Source of the DNA: an uncultured Clostridia bacterium
GTDB taxonomy: Bacteria; Bacillota; Clostridia; Lachnospirales; CAG-274
Direction: 5' to 3'
Assembly (NCBI GenBank): GCA_947630725.1
Contig: CANRIS010000007.1
Location: 1-64,000, forward strand
Length of the DNA: 64,000 nucleotides
Under the pieces are notes generated by a model that saw only the letters and a list, made by a program, of their open reading frames with translations, had not been told where the DNA came from and made no database searches. The translations under genes were made by a program, and so were the position numbers. Position 1 is the stretch's first letter, and every line of letters starts with the position of its first letter. Shown piece by piece: positions 34,920 through 43,726 of this stretch.

Positions 34920-37481
34920 ATGAAAAGAAAAATAGCTTTACTTTTAGCATTGGCTATGACAGCTTCAATGCTTCCAGTAAACGCCTTTGCTACTTCATCA
35001 AACGAAGTAAACAAAGTAGTTTCTGTTAAGGACGAAGATTCCGTTGATGGCGTATTCTTAAAGATCACTCCCAGAGAAGAAGTATCAAGCGGCGACTCTA
35101 TCGTTCTTAGATTCACCAACTCAGAGGTTCAGCCAAGAGAAGTACTTGAGGCTAACGGTTTCGAGAACTTCGTTAACTCCACTTTTGAGGATGACTTTAC
35201 TTATGAGTATGCCATGGAAGAATTCCAGAGCTACTATCATCCTCAGGACGAAAGCTCAGCTTCTCAGAAGTTAGCTATGGAAGATGCCTGCAAAACTGTA
35301 TTTACACAACTTTGGGGAAATACAAATGATGCATATCTTCCTTGGAAGCTTGAAAGAAACGGCAAGTCTCAGATTACAGTAAGACTTTTCCCCATTTCTG
35401 CAACAATGAGCAACAAAAAGGTTGGTTCGTTATTGCCTTCAAACCAGGAAGCTATTCCTCACTACTACATTCCTCTTCTTGTAAATGCTGACGGCGAAGG
35501 CGACATGACAGTTGCTATCGAGGCTAACGAGACAACTCTTACTGACAGCACACTTACATTTGCTAAGAGCACAAATGACAGCGGCGCTACAGTTACTACA
35601 GTTGACGAAGTTCAGGACTTCAACGAAAGCCTTACATTAAGCGATGCTAACGGTAATGCAATCAGAATCGAAGAGACTGTTGCAGGTACATTCGAGAAAG
35701 GTACTCTTACAATCAGAATCAACGGCGGTTTCGTATTTGCCGGAACAGGCAGTGACATCGTTGTAGCTGGCGCTAAGAATGATCCTAAGTTCACTGTTGG
35801 TACAAAGACAGTAACAGATTCTAAGATCGAAATCGAATTTACTGAATTCCAGGAGACAAAGAAGGCTTCAGCTATCACCATCTCCGGTATCACAATTGAA
35901 CCCGATGACGAAGACGACGACTGGGGAGTTGTAAACTTCACATTCAGAGGCATCGGTATGACAGGCGAGACAATCCAGGTTGCTAACAGAGCTGACTATG
36001 GTATGAGCCTTACACTTGATGAAGAAGCTACATCTATCTTTACAGGTTTCTCATATCCTGAAGATTCTGACCTTGACGAAGATGATTTCCTTACAGCATA
36101 TGCTCACGTAGAAGAGACAATCGCTGACACATGGAACTCAAAGCAGAAGCTGTACTTCAAGCTTCCCGAAGGCGTTAAGATCATAAGCTTCGAGACAAAG
36201 GATCTCAAGAATATGGATTCAGCTGTATTTGACAAGGCTTACCTTACAGACGGCGGTTCTACACTTGTAGTAACAAGAACAAACGAGCTTACATCTGTTG
36301 AAAACAACAAGGTTCACAATGCAGTAAATCCTGACGAATGCTCAGAATTCGACATCAGATTCAACGTAACAATCGACCCCGCATTCGGCGACAACGACAT
36401 CACACTTTCAATGTATGGTGCAGGCGTTGAAGAAGGCGCTATCAGCGATCTCGTTATAGCTAAGGCTGTTACACCTATCACAGTAGCTACAGAGACAACA
36501 AAGACAAACATTGGTTATTCAGCTATCGAGACAGCTGACATCACTATCACAGAGAACGCAGCAGGCGCTCTTAGAGATGACAGAGACGTTGTTCTCAGCA
36601 TAGATACACTTTGGACACTCGGCGACATCGGTTTCGATACAGACGACACAGCAGCAGAGGCTACAGGCGAGCTCGAAATCGGCAAGCTTAAGGGAACCAG
36701 CGGAACAATCACAATCCCCGTTGAGAAGATGTCCTACACAACACCCGGTTCAATAACAGTTTCTAACGTATCTGTTGGTACATCAAGAAGCGTACCTTAC
36801 GGCGACTATGATCTTAAGGTTATGGGCGGTGCTGTAATCAACAACTATGATGATACAACAAAGGATGACTATAAGACATCTACAATGCCCAGAGACGGCG
36901 CTCTTGTAAGGACAATCAGCGTAAATGATAAGAATGGCGAAAAAGAAGAGAAGAAGAGCGACTATACATTCGTATGGACTCAGGACAACACAGAGAGCTA
37001 TGACTTTGCTAAGTATCTCTCAGTTGGTACTCTCACAGGTACACTTGACAAGAAGGTTAGCGTAACAATCGGCGAGACAACTATCACTGTTGACGGCGAA
37101 GCATACACAATGGACGTAGCTCCTTACATCCAGGTATCTTCAAACAGCACAATGGTTCCTCTTCGTTTCGTATCACTTGCACTCGGTGTAGACGCTGAGG
37201 CAGTTGCTAACGGCAGCACAGACGAAACATCCACAATCACATGGGATGCTAACACAAAGACTGCTACAATCTTCTACGCTTCAGGTTCAGGCCAGAAGAT
37301 CATTCAGTTCACAGCAGGTTCAAACGCAATGGTAGTTGACGGAACATCTGTTCCTATGTCATACGGCGTAGTTGCTGAGATCACTGACAGCAGAATGTTC
37401 GTTCCTTTCAGAGCACTTGGTACAGCACTCGGTGTAGTAGTTGACTGGGATGAAACAACAAGAACAGCTACTTACAACTAA
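34920..37481 (+). CDS. Probable abundant surface (S-layer-like) protein with a stalk domain
   Basis: The 853-residue secreted protein has a signal peptide (MKRKIALLLALAMTASMLPVNAFA) and a long acidic beta-rich body with repeated DESxTDTxxT-like strands. Its C-terminal copper-amine-oxidase-N-like stalk domain (about residues 730-853) carries the two lobes STMVPLRFVSLALGVDAEAV and RMFVPFRALGTALGVVVDWD. Isoleucine is mostly ATC, alanine GCT and threonine ACA, whereas neighbours favour ATA, which suggests strong translational selection. It has a strong promoter, an AAGGAGGAAAAAAA ribosome site and its own terminator. Function is inferred as envelope structure or attachment; the body matches nothing I recognise. 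Confidence 0.7.
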   Translation: MKRKIALLLALAMTASMLPVNAFATSSNEVNKVVSVKDEDSVDGVFLKITPREEVSSGDSIVLRFTNSEVQPREVLEANGFENFVNSTFEDDFTYEYAMEEFQSYYHPQDESSASQKLAMEDACKTVFTQLWGNTNDAYLPWKLERNGKSQITVRLFPISATMSNKKVGSLLPSNQEAIPHYYIPLLVNADGEGDMTVAIEANETTLTDSTLTFAKSTNDSGATVTTVDEVQDFNESLTLSDANGNAIRIEETVAGTFEKGTLTIRINGGFVFAGTGSDIVVAGAKNDPKFTVGTKTVTDSKIEIEFTEFQETKKASAITISGITIEPDDEDDDWGVVNFTFRGIGMTGETIQVANRADYGMSLTLDEEATSIFTGFSYPEDSDLDEDDFLTAYAHVEETIADTWNSKQKLYFKLPEGVKIISFETKDLKNMDSAVFDKAYLTDGGSTLVVTRTNELTSVENNKVHNAVNPDECSEFDIRFNVTIDPAFGDNDITLSMYGAGVEEGAISDLVIAKAVTPITVATETTKTNIGYSAIETADITITENAAGALRDDRDVVLSIDTLWTLGDIGFDTDDTAAEATGELEIGKLKGTSGTITIPVEKMSYTTPGSITVSNVSVGTSRSVPYGDYDLKVMGGAVINNYDDTTKDDYKTSTMPRDGALVRTISVNDKNGEKEEKKSDYTFVWTQDNTESYDFAKYLSVGTLTGTLDKKVSVTIGETTITVDGEAYTMDVAPYIQVSSNSTMVPLRFVSLALGVDAEAVANGSTDETSTITWDANTKTATIFYASGSGQKIIQFTAGSNAMVVDGTSVPMSYGVVAEITDSRMFVPFRALGTALGVVVDWDETTRTATYN

Positions 37482-37526
37482 TTATAGGTTATATAATCAC
37501 ATAAGTAAGTAAACTAAAATAAAAGG

Positions 37527-37550
37527 AAAGCCCTCAGCATTGAGGGCTTT
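37527..37550 (+). terminator. Terminator of the stalk surface protein gene
   Basis: Perfect 10-base arms AAAGCCCTCA and TGAGGGCTTT with a GCAT loop, followed by a T-rich tract. Confidence 0.92.
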
Positions 37551-37772
37551 TCGCTTTGTCAGATATTTGTCGTATATTTGTCGGATATTTTTAACTGTAC
37601 AGACAGATACTTTTGACAGATATTTTTGGCAGATAACTTTGATGGATATTTGTGACAGTCCTGCCGACGTAGCCGATGTATGGCCGGTATGGATATGTTA
37701 CAGAAGCCTGCCTTTGTTTGTATGACTGACAGGCTGACGGTATCATATTATAAATACATAATAAATATAAAT

Positions 37773-37830
37773 AAAAAAGCAGTATTCGCATATCTGGGGA
37801 GATCCTTAACGGCTGAAATACTGCTTTTTT
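37773..37830. terminator. Bidirectional terminator in repeat copy 1
   Basis: Arms AAAAAAGCAGTATT (37773-37786) and AATACTGCTTTTTT (37817-37830) are exact inverse complements with A and T runs on both sides, so it can act in either direction. Confidence 0.85.
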
Positions 37831-38053
37831 GATTAATCGAAGAGGTTTAAAGGTTTGGTTTGTGTTTTTCCATGGTCTTAGGCTTGTCGGCTTAGTTCTG
37901 TACAGACAGATATTTTTGACAGATAACTTTGATGGATATTTGTGACAGTCCTGCCGATGTATTGCCGGTATGGATATGTCACAGAAGCCTGCCTTTGTTT
38001 GTATGACTGACAGGCTGATGGTATCATATTATAAATACATAATAAATATAAAT

Positions 38054-38111
38054 AAAAAAGCAGTATTCGCATATCTGAGGAGATCCTCAACAGCTGAAAT
38101 ACTGCTTTTTT
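38054..38111. terminator. Bidirectional terminator in repeat copy 2 (metE end)
   Basis: The same arms as in copy 1 (38054-38067 and 38098-38111) recur with a few loop differences. On the minus strand it lies about 62 bases after the metE stop. Confidence 0.88.
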
Positions 38112-38172
38112 GATTAATCGAAGAGGTTTAAAGGTTTGATTTGTGTTTTTCTATGGTCTTAGGCTTGTCGGC

Positions 38173-40434
38173 TTAGTTCTCATATTCGGCTCTGAGTTCC
38201 TTTGCGGCGGCTACGAGATTTTCAAGACTTGGCTTTGTTTCGTAGGTGTCTCTTGTCTTAAGGCCGCAGTCGGGGTTGACCCAAAGCTTTTGTACGGGAA
38301 TCTTTTCAAGCATTTTTCTGAGAGCCGATTTTATTTCTTCCTTGGAGGGGATCCTCGGAGAATGTATGTCATATACTCCGGGGCCGACTTCCGTGCGGAA
38401 ATTGTTTTGGATAAGCGAATCGAGTATGAGGAGATCCGAACGGGATGCCTCAAAGGTGATTACATCGGCATCCATACTGTCTATGGCCTTTATAATGTCT
38501 GTAAATTCACTGTAGCACATATGGGTATGGATCTGGGTTTCGGGCTTTACTCCCGAATGAACAAGACGAAACGCAGGAATTGCCCAGTCAAGATAGTCGC
38601 TGTACCAATCGGATCTGCGCAGGGGCAGCTTTTCTCTCAGAGCAGCCTCGTCCACCTGTATTATGCTTATGCCTGCGGATTCGAGGTCAAGAACCTCGTC
38701 CCTTATGGCGAAGGCTATCTGATATGCGCTTTCCTTAAGGGATATATCCTCTCTTGGGAAGGACCAGTTGAGTATAGTCACAGGCCCTGTAAGCATACCC
38801 TTTACGGGGTGGTCGGTGAGACTGTTTGCATATACCGACCATTCTGTGGTGATTGGCTTTTCTCTCGATACATCGCCCCATATGATAGGAGGCTTTACAC
38901 AACGTGTGCCGTAGGACTGTACCCACGCTTTTTCGGTAAAGAGAAATCCCCTGAGACTTTCGCCGAAGTATTCAACCATATCGTTTCTTTCGTATTCTCC
39001 GTGAACAAGCACGTCAAGGCCGATCTCTTCCTGAAGCTTTATGCACTGAGCGATTTTATCCCTGTTGAATTGTTTATACTGTTCTTCGGAGATATTTCCC
39101 TTGCGGTATGCAAGCCTGTTGGCTCTTACATCTGAGGTCTGAGGGAACGAGCCTATTGTCGTTGTAGGCAGCAGAGGAAGATCAAATCTCTTCTTTTGAA
39201 TTTTTTCTCTTTCCTCAAAGGACGGCAGACGTACGAAGTCGGAGTCCTTTATTGAGGCTACTCTCTCCTTTACGGCATTGTCGCTGCAGTCTCTTTCTTC
39301 CTTGAATATGGCGATATTTGCCTTGTATTCGGGTGTTTCGGCAGGATTTTCGGCAGAAACGATGGCCTTAAGCTCCGAAAGCTCCGAAAGCTTTTCTTCT
39401 GCAAAGGCAAAATGCTTTGTATATTCGTCCGAAAGCTTTGTTTCGCTTCTGAGCGTGTAGGGAACGTGAAGAAGGGAGCAGGACGTGTCAAGAACCGTAT
39501 TTTTGGCATATTTATTTATTTCGGTTAAGAGAGACAGGGTTTTTTCGTAGTTGTTCTTCCATATATTCTTTCCGTTAACTACGCCTGCGAAAAGCAGCTT
39601 GTCATCGGGAAATCCGTATTTCTTAAGGAGAGAAAGACTTTCCTTACCCTCGACAAAATCTATGCCTATGCCTGCAAAGCCAAGGGAAATAACATCGCTG
39701 TAACAGTCTCTTATGTCTCCGAAATAAGTCCTGAGTATTATTTTTTGTCCGCCTGAAAGAATTTGGGCGTACAGAGCCTTGAACAGGTCTATATCCTCCG
39801 AGGAGAGATCCTTTACAAGACATGGCTCGGCAATACTTATAACGGGGCTGCCTATATTGTTTATAAGCTCCTTATATGCCGCAGACGCAGAATTTATAAA
39901 ATCGGCTGCTTTCTTCTTGCCCGTATAGCGTGAGAGAGAAAGAAGCGTAAAAGGCCCTATAAGCACGGGAACGGTGGATATGCCCTCGTCAAGAGCCTCC
40001 TTATATTCCGCAGCAGGCTTGTCTGAAGAAACCTTTATAACGGTATCATCGTCTATTTCGGGTACAACATAGTGATAATTTGTGTTGAACCACTTTTTCA
40101 TTGGAAGAGCCTTTACATTTCCTGCTGAACCCTGATAGCCTCTTGCCATTGCAAAATATGTGTCAAGCTCCGAAACGCCAAGATCTCTGTAGCGCTTTGG
40201 AACAATGCCCAGTATAAATGCCATATCAAGCAGATTGTCATAGTAGGAGAAGTCGTTTGATGGTATGAAGTCAATCCCCTTTTCTTTCTGTGCGGAAAGA
40301 TTTGACAGCCTGACGGCTTTTGCGGTTTTTTCAAGCTCCTCGGCTTTTATCTCACCTCGGAAATATTTTTCGGAGGCAAATTTAAGCTCTCTTTGGGCTC
40401 CCACACGGGGGTAGCCTATTACAGATGTTTTCAT
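38173..40434 (-). CDS. metE: Cobalamin-independent methionine synthase MetE
   Basis: The 753-residue enzyme transfers a methyl group from methyltetrahydropteroyl-glutamate to homocysteine. N-terminal signatures are TSVIGYPRVGAQRELKFASEKY and the C-terminal zinc site has THMCYSEF (His/Cys ligands) and a late DCGLKTR cysteine; GMLTGPVTILNWSF is also characteristic. Length is normal. The ATG at 40434 has AAAGGAT ahead. It is monocistronic with a leader of about 130 bases and no recognised riboswitch. Confidence 0.97.
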   Translation of the reverse strand: MKTSVIGYPRVGAQRELKFASEKYFRGEIKAEELEKTAKAVRLSNLSAQKEKGIDFIPSNDFSYYDNLLDMAFILGIVPKRYRDLGVSELDTYFAMARGYQGSAGNVKALPMKKWFNTNYHYVVPEIDDDTVIKVSSDKPAAEYKEALDEGISTVPVLIGPFTLLSLSRYTGKKKAADFINSASAAYKELINNIGSPVISIAEPCLVKDLSSEDIDLFKALYAQILSGGQKIILRTYFGDIRDCYSDVISLGFAGIGIDFVEGKESLSLLKKYGFPDDKLLFAGVVNGKNIWKNNYEKTLSLLTEINKYAKNTVLDTSCSLLHVPYTLRSETKLSDEYTKHFAFAEEKLSELSELKAIVSAENPAETPEYKANIAIFKEERDCSDNAVKERVASIKDSDFVRLPSFEEREKIQKKRFDLPLLPTTTIGSFPQTSDVRANRLAYRKGNISEEQYKQFNRDKIAQCIKLQEEIGLDVLVHGEYERNDMVEYFGESLRGFLFTEKAWVQSYGTRCVKPPIIWGDVSREKPITTEWSVYANSLTDHPVKGMLTGPVTILNWSFPREDISLKESAYQIAFAIRDEVLDLESAGISIIQVDEAALREKLPLRRSDWYSDYLDWAIPAFRLVHSGVKPETQIHTHMCYSEFTDIIKAIDSMDADVITFEASRSDLLILDSLIQNNFRTEVGPGVYDIHSPRIPSKEEIKSALRKMLEKIPVQKLWVNPDCGLKTRDTYETKPSLENLVAAAKELRAEYEN

Positions 40435-40483
40435 AGTATATTTATCCTTTCAACATTTTTGGGGAGAAAGCGGTCAAAGCTGT

Positions 40484-40515
40484 CGGAAAATATAATTCGG
40501 GAGAAAAATTTTCCG
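40484..40515 (-). promoter_or_regulatory. Stem-loop in the metE leader
   Basis: Perfect 8-base arms CGGAAAAT and ATTTTCCG lie about 50 bases before the metE start on the minus strand. A second weaker stem with CTTTGG/CCAAAG lies further upstream. It does not resemble the SAM, SMK, T-box or cobalamin riboswitch cores. Confidence 0.45.
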
Positions 40516-40572
40516 CCGTGGGCTTTGGCGCTTTCCCAAAGGCACAGTCTAAGATTTATGCCCGTTATCATA

Positions 40573-40601
40573 AGTATAGCAATATACCTCATTTATGTAA
40601 A
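40573..40601 (-). promoter_or_regulatory. Likely metE promoter
   Basis: On the minus strand TTTACA and TATACT are separated by 17 bases, giving a leader of about 130 bases. Confidence 0.65.
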
Positions 40602-40805
40602 ATACAAATTGATAATGGTAAGATATAGATTTTTTCTATATCAAACCGACCATATTGGTATGTTGGTATATCGGCATATATGACCCGAAAGAAATATATC
40701 GGGGCGGGGCTTATGAATTTGACAATTTGAATAAGCAGTATTATAATGTTAAAAAAGAAAAATAAACAATAACTTCGGTCGGCAATAAAAAAGGAGAATA
40801 TATAT

Positions 40806-40976
40806 ATGCCAAAGGATCCCGCAATACTTCTGAGCTATATAAATACAAAGCTGAGAGACGAATATACCTCTCTGGACGCGCTTGTTTCGGATCTGGAATG
40901 CGACAGGGACGAAATAACAAAGGCTCTTGGCTCCATAGGATATGAATATAACGAAGAGCTGAACAGGTTTGTATGA
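40806..40976 (+). CDS. DUF4250 small protein
   Basis: The 56-residue product reads MPKDPAILLSYINTKLRDEY at the start and ends with ALGSIGYEYNEELNRFV, matching the DUF4250 family of very small Clostridia proteins with unknown function. An AGGAGAATATAT ribosome region precedes the ATG, which supports a real gene in spite of its small size. The next gene starts 13 bases later, suggesting co-transcription. Confidence 0.88.
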   Translation: MPKDPAILLSYINTKLRDEYTSLDALVSDLECDRDEITKALGSIGYEYNEELNRFV

Positions 40977-40989
40977 GGAGCTGCGGAGT

Positions 40990-41883
40990 ATGAACAAAAA
41001 GTTATGGGCAAAGGCTGCCCTCTTTGCGGCGGCGGTCATATGGGGGCTTTCATTTGTTATTGTAAAGGATGCCATTGAGACTGTTCCGCCGTTGCTGACA
41101 ATAGGAATAAGGTTTCTGATAGCGTTTGCGCTTATGTCGGTGGTTTTTATAAAAAAATACGGGCTTATAAACAGGGATTACATAATAAAAGGCATAACGG
41201 CGGGGGCGTTTTTGTGGCTTGCCTATGCTGTGCAGACCGTGGGGCTTGCAGGCACCACACCGGGGAAAAATGCCTTTCTTACGGCAGGCTATTGTATTAT
41301 AACGCCTTTTTTGTTCTGGGCGCTGAGCAAAAGAAAGCCGTCTGTTTATAATGTGGCAGCCGCTGTCGTCTGTATGACGGGATTTGGGTTTGTTACCCTT
41401 GATGACGGACTGTCGATAGCGAGGGGCGATCTTCTGACGATTTTGTGCGGATTTTTTTATGCCCTGCATATATCATATGTGGCAAAGGTGTTTGGCGATA
41501 AGGATCCCGTGCTTTTTTCGATAGTGCAGTTCGGCACCGCAGCCGTGCTGTCTCTGTCTGTGGGACTGCTGACGGAGCCCTTGCCAAAGACGGTTCCCCT
41601 GTCGTATATTCCCGATATATTGTATCTTTCGGTGGGAGCAACGGCGATAGGGCTTCTTTTTCAGAATATAGGGCAGAAGTATACAAACCCTTCCGCCGCA
41701 GCCCTTATACTGAGCTTGGAGGCTGTTTTCGGAGTTTTGTTCTCGCTCATACTTTATGATGACGAAAAGCTGACGCTTAGGCTGTCCATAGGCTTTGGGC
41801 TTATATTTGCGGCGGTTCTGATCTCCGAGGTGCTTGGAGGAGACAGGGCTTCCGACTGTAACGGAGGTGCGCACAGTGAATAA
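40990..41883 (+). CDS. EamA/DMT family exporter
   Basis: The product (297 residues) has ten hydrophobic segments in two EamA halves, with AAVIWGLSFVIVKDAIETVPPLLTIGIRFL in the first and TNPSAAALILSLEAVFGVLFSLI in the second. This family exports metabolites or drugs across the inner membrane; the substrate cannot be told. GAGGAG lies about 9 bases before the ATG at 40990. It overlaps the next gene by eight bases. Confidence 0.9.
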   Translation: MNKKLWAKAALFAAAVIWGLSFVIVKDAIETVPPLLTIGIRFLIAFALMSVVFIKKYGLINRDYIIKGITAGAFLWLAYAVQTVGLAGTTPGKNAFLTAGYCIITPFLFWALSKRKPSVYNVAAAVVCMTGFGFVTLDDGLSIARGDLLTILCGFFYALHISYVAKVFGDKDPVLFSIVQFGTAAVLSLSVGLLTEPLPKTVPLSYIPDILYLSVGATAIGLLFQNIGQKYTNPSAAALILSLEAVFGVLFSLILYDDEKLTLRLSIGFGLIFAAVLISEVLGGDRASDCNGGAHSE

Positions 41884-42700
41884 AAAATATGATTTGTTGG
41901 TATGTGACTGCGATTTTACGCTGATAGACGACAAAGGCTATCTTTCGGAAGAAAACATAGACGCCATAAGGCAGGTTATGGAAATGGGAGTGGATTTTGT
42001 CATAGCTACGGGCAGAAACGATGTCCTCGCCTTTGACTTTGCAAGGGAGATAGGAGGAGACATAATCGTCATAGGCTGCAACGGCGCTACCGCAAGAAAT
42101 CCTGCCACAGGTGAAATATACAGAAATGAGAGCATACCCGAAGAAAGTCTCGAAATGATCGTGGATTATCTCGACAGAAATGCGGCAGGTTACAGAGCCT
42201 ATACAATAGACAGGGCGTACAGCAAGGGTCTTGATCTGGGGCTTAAACTAAAAGCTCTCACAGGCAAGGAATACGAAAACTATATGGATCTGGACGTTTT
42301 TGAAATAAAGGACGGCGGCGATATAGTGGGACAAAAGGTTCTTAAAGTGGTTGCGGTTGAAGAAAAGGAAAGGCTTGAACGCATACAGAGGGATCTTAGG
42401 AGCATTTCGGGCATAAACGCAGTATTTGCAGGCGAAACCGTTTTGGACATTATATCCGACAGAGCCTCAAAGGGCGCCGCTCTGAAAGAGCTTATGACAA
42501 AAAAGGGAATAAAGCCCGAAAGGACAATAGTATTCGGCGACAGCGAAAACGATCTGTCTATGCTAAGGCTTGCAGGGCTTTCGGTCTGTATGAAAAACGG
42601 CGATGAATCGGTGAAAAGGCTCTGCCATAAAGTAACCGAATATGACAACAACAGCTCCGGCGTAGGAAGAATGCTTAAAAAAATATTTGATCTGAGGTGA
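41876..42700 (+). CDS. Cof-type HAD phosphatase
   Basis: The product (274 residues) has motif I CDCDFTLID (catalytic D-x-D), motif II IATGRND and motif IV VFGDSENDLSMLRLAG. It starts at GTG 41876 with GGAGGT ahead; upstream in-frame codons lie inside the exporter gene. It is the second Cof-type enzyme in the window. Substrate unknown; its operon partner is a nitrilase-family amidase. Confidence 0.88.
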   Translation: MNKKYDLLVCDCDFTLIDDKGYLSEENIDAIRQVMEMGVDFVIATGRNDVLAFDFAREIGGDIIVIGCNGATARNPATGEIYRNESIPEESLEMIVDYLDRNAAGYRAYTIDRAYSKGLDLGLKLKALTGKEYENYMDLDVFEIKDGGDIVGQKVLKVVAVEEKERLERIQRDLRSISGINAVFAGETVLDIISDRASKGAALKELMTKKGIKPERTIVFGDSENDLSMLRLAGLSVCMKNGDESVKRLCHKVTEYDNNSSGVGRMLKKIFDLR

Positions 42701-42706
42701 ATGGGT

Positions 42707-43504
42707 ATGAGGATTGCGCTTTGTCAGACAGATATATTGTGGGAGGAAAAGGACGAAAACCTTAAACGGGCGGAAAAATTTATAGAGGAGGCGGCTCGCC
42801 GCAAAGCCGATCTTATAGTTTTTCCCGAAATGAGCTTTACGGGCTTTACGGTGAACATCGAAAAATGCTCTGAAAAGTCTGAGGGCTCATACACAACGGC
42901 GAAAATAAGCGAGGCGGCGGCAAGGTACAAGATAGCCGTAGGCTTTGGGTTTATTGTTTCGGAAAACGGAAAAAACTACAATCGTTTTGTCATTGTGGAT
43001 AAAAACGGCGAGGTACTTTGCAGCTATGACAAGATACATCCCTTTTCTTACAGCGAGGAGGGGAAGTTCTTTTCGGGAGGAGATCACCTCTGTACGGTAA
43101 GGATAGGTGACGTATGGGTGTCTCCCTATGTGTGCTATGATCTGCGCTTTCCCGAAATATTTTCGGCGGCATCACGCCGAAGCCATCTGCTTGTTATAAT
43201 AGCCAACTGGCCTGCCAAGCGTATAAGCCAGTGGACGGCTCTCCTCAGAGCGAGGGCGATCGAAAATCAATGCTGCGTAGCAGGCATAAACCGCACGGGA
43301 GTGGGCGACGGCATAATATATAACGGAGGCTCGGGGCTATATAACACCTACGGCGACCCCGTCACGGAGGCGGATGAAAGCGAATGTATAGTTTACGGAG
43401 ACATAATTCCCGATGAGATAGAGTCCTACAGAGAAAGGTTCAGACTTAAAGCCGACAGAAAAGAAGAGCTTTATAAAGAATTTTTTGACAGGGAAGAAAA
43501 ATAA
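42707..43504 (+). CDS. Nitrilase-family amidase (omega-amidase-like)
   Basis: The 265-residue product has all three catalytic residues of the carbon-nitrogen hydrolases: Glu in IVFPEMSFTGF, Lys in SYDKIHPF and Cys in SPYVCYDLRFPE. It lies in the omega-amidase/YafV-like part of the family and may remove ammonia from alpha-ketoglutaramate-type waste products. A GAGGTGA ribosome site fits the ATG at 42707 better than that at 42701. Confidence 0.92.
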   Translation: MRIALCQTDILWEEKDENLKRAEKFIEEAARRKADLIVFPEMSFTGFTVNIEKCSEKSEGSYTTAKISEAAARYKIAVGFGFIVSENGKNYNRFVIVDKNGEVLCSYDKIHPFSYSEEGKFFSGGDHLCTVRIGDVWVSPYVCYDLRFPEIFSAASRRSHLLVIIANWPAKRISQWTALLRARAIENQCCVAGINRTGVGDGIIYNGGSGLYNTYGDPVTEADESECIVYGDIIPDEIESYRERFRLKADRKEELYKEFFDREEK

Positions 43505-43591
43505 AATCAGTCATATAGGATATGACAGGAGTATATATAAGGCAAATTTTTATAAAAAATGCACAAATTTATTTTTAAAGTCAAAAAACTG

Positions 43592-43620
43592 TTGACAAAC
43601 GCAGCCGAAGTGAATATAAT
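43592..43620 (+). promoter_or_regulatory. glnA promoter
   Basis: TTGACA and TATAAT are separated by exactly 17 bases, 106 bases before the glnA start. Confidence 0.85.
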
Positions 43621-43634
43621 TAAAACATCAAATC

Positions 43635-43677
43635 AAGGACGGATAAAGCCAAGCGCTTTATATCGTCCTTTCTTTTT
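43635..43677 (+). promoter_or_regulatory. Attenuator-like terminator in the glnA leader
   Basis: AAGGACG pairs with CGTCCTT and the inner ATAAAGC pairs with GCTTTAT around a short loop; the stem is followed by TTCTTTTT. It sits only about 10 bases after the expected transcription start and some 50 bases before the ATG, so it can stop transcription before glnA. An antitermination switch is plausible, and an ANTAR regulator gene lies just downstream of glnA, but the classical ANTAR double hairpin is not seen. Confidence 0.7.
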
Positions 43678-43726
43678 ATAAAGAAAGCATAGCGTATTTT
43701 ACATATGCCCGAAAGGAGATAATTTT

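Larger units (their letters stand above)
37595..38180. repeat. Two tandem direct repeats (about 303 and 283 bases) next to the metE end
   Basis: Copy 1 (37595-37897) and copy 2 (37898-38180) both begin CTGTACAGACAGATA and end TCGGCTTAGTTCT. They differ by scattered single changes and about 20 extra bases in copy 1. Copy 2 contains the metE stop codon, so copy 1 carries a duplicated tail of metE. Each copy includes a strong bidirectional terminator. Upstream (37560-37680) a degenerate unit of the type CAGATATTTGT recurs several times. Confidence 0.9.

Noticed and set aside
38143..39135. A 330-codon open frame on the plus strand
   Set aside because: It lies fully opposite metE, whose conserved motifs are unmistakable, and it has no domain. 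It is an antisense artefact.
40435..40600. SAM or cobalamin riboswitch before metE
   Set aside because: The leader of about 130 bases has two simple stems but none of the conserved core stretches of those riboswitches.
43625..43680. Classical ANTAR double hairpin in the glnA leader
   Set aside because: Only one stem with a five-base loop is seen; the paired hexaloops with A at 1 and G at 4 are absent.
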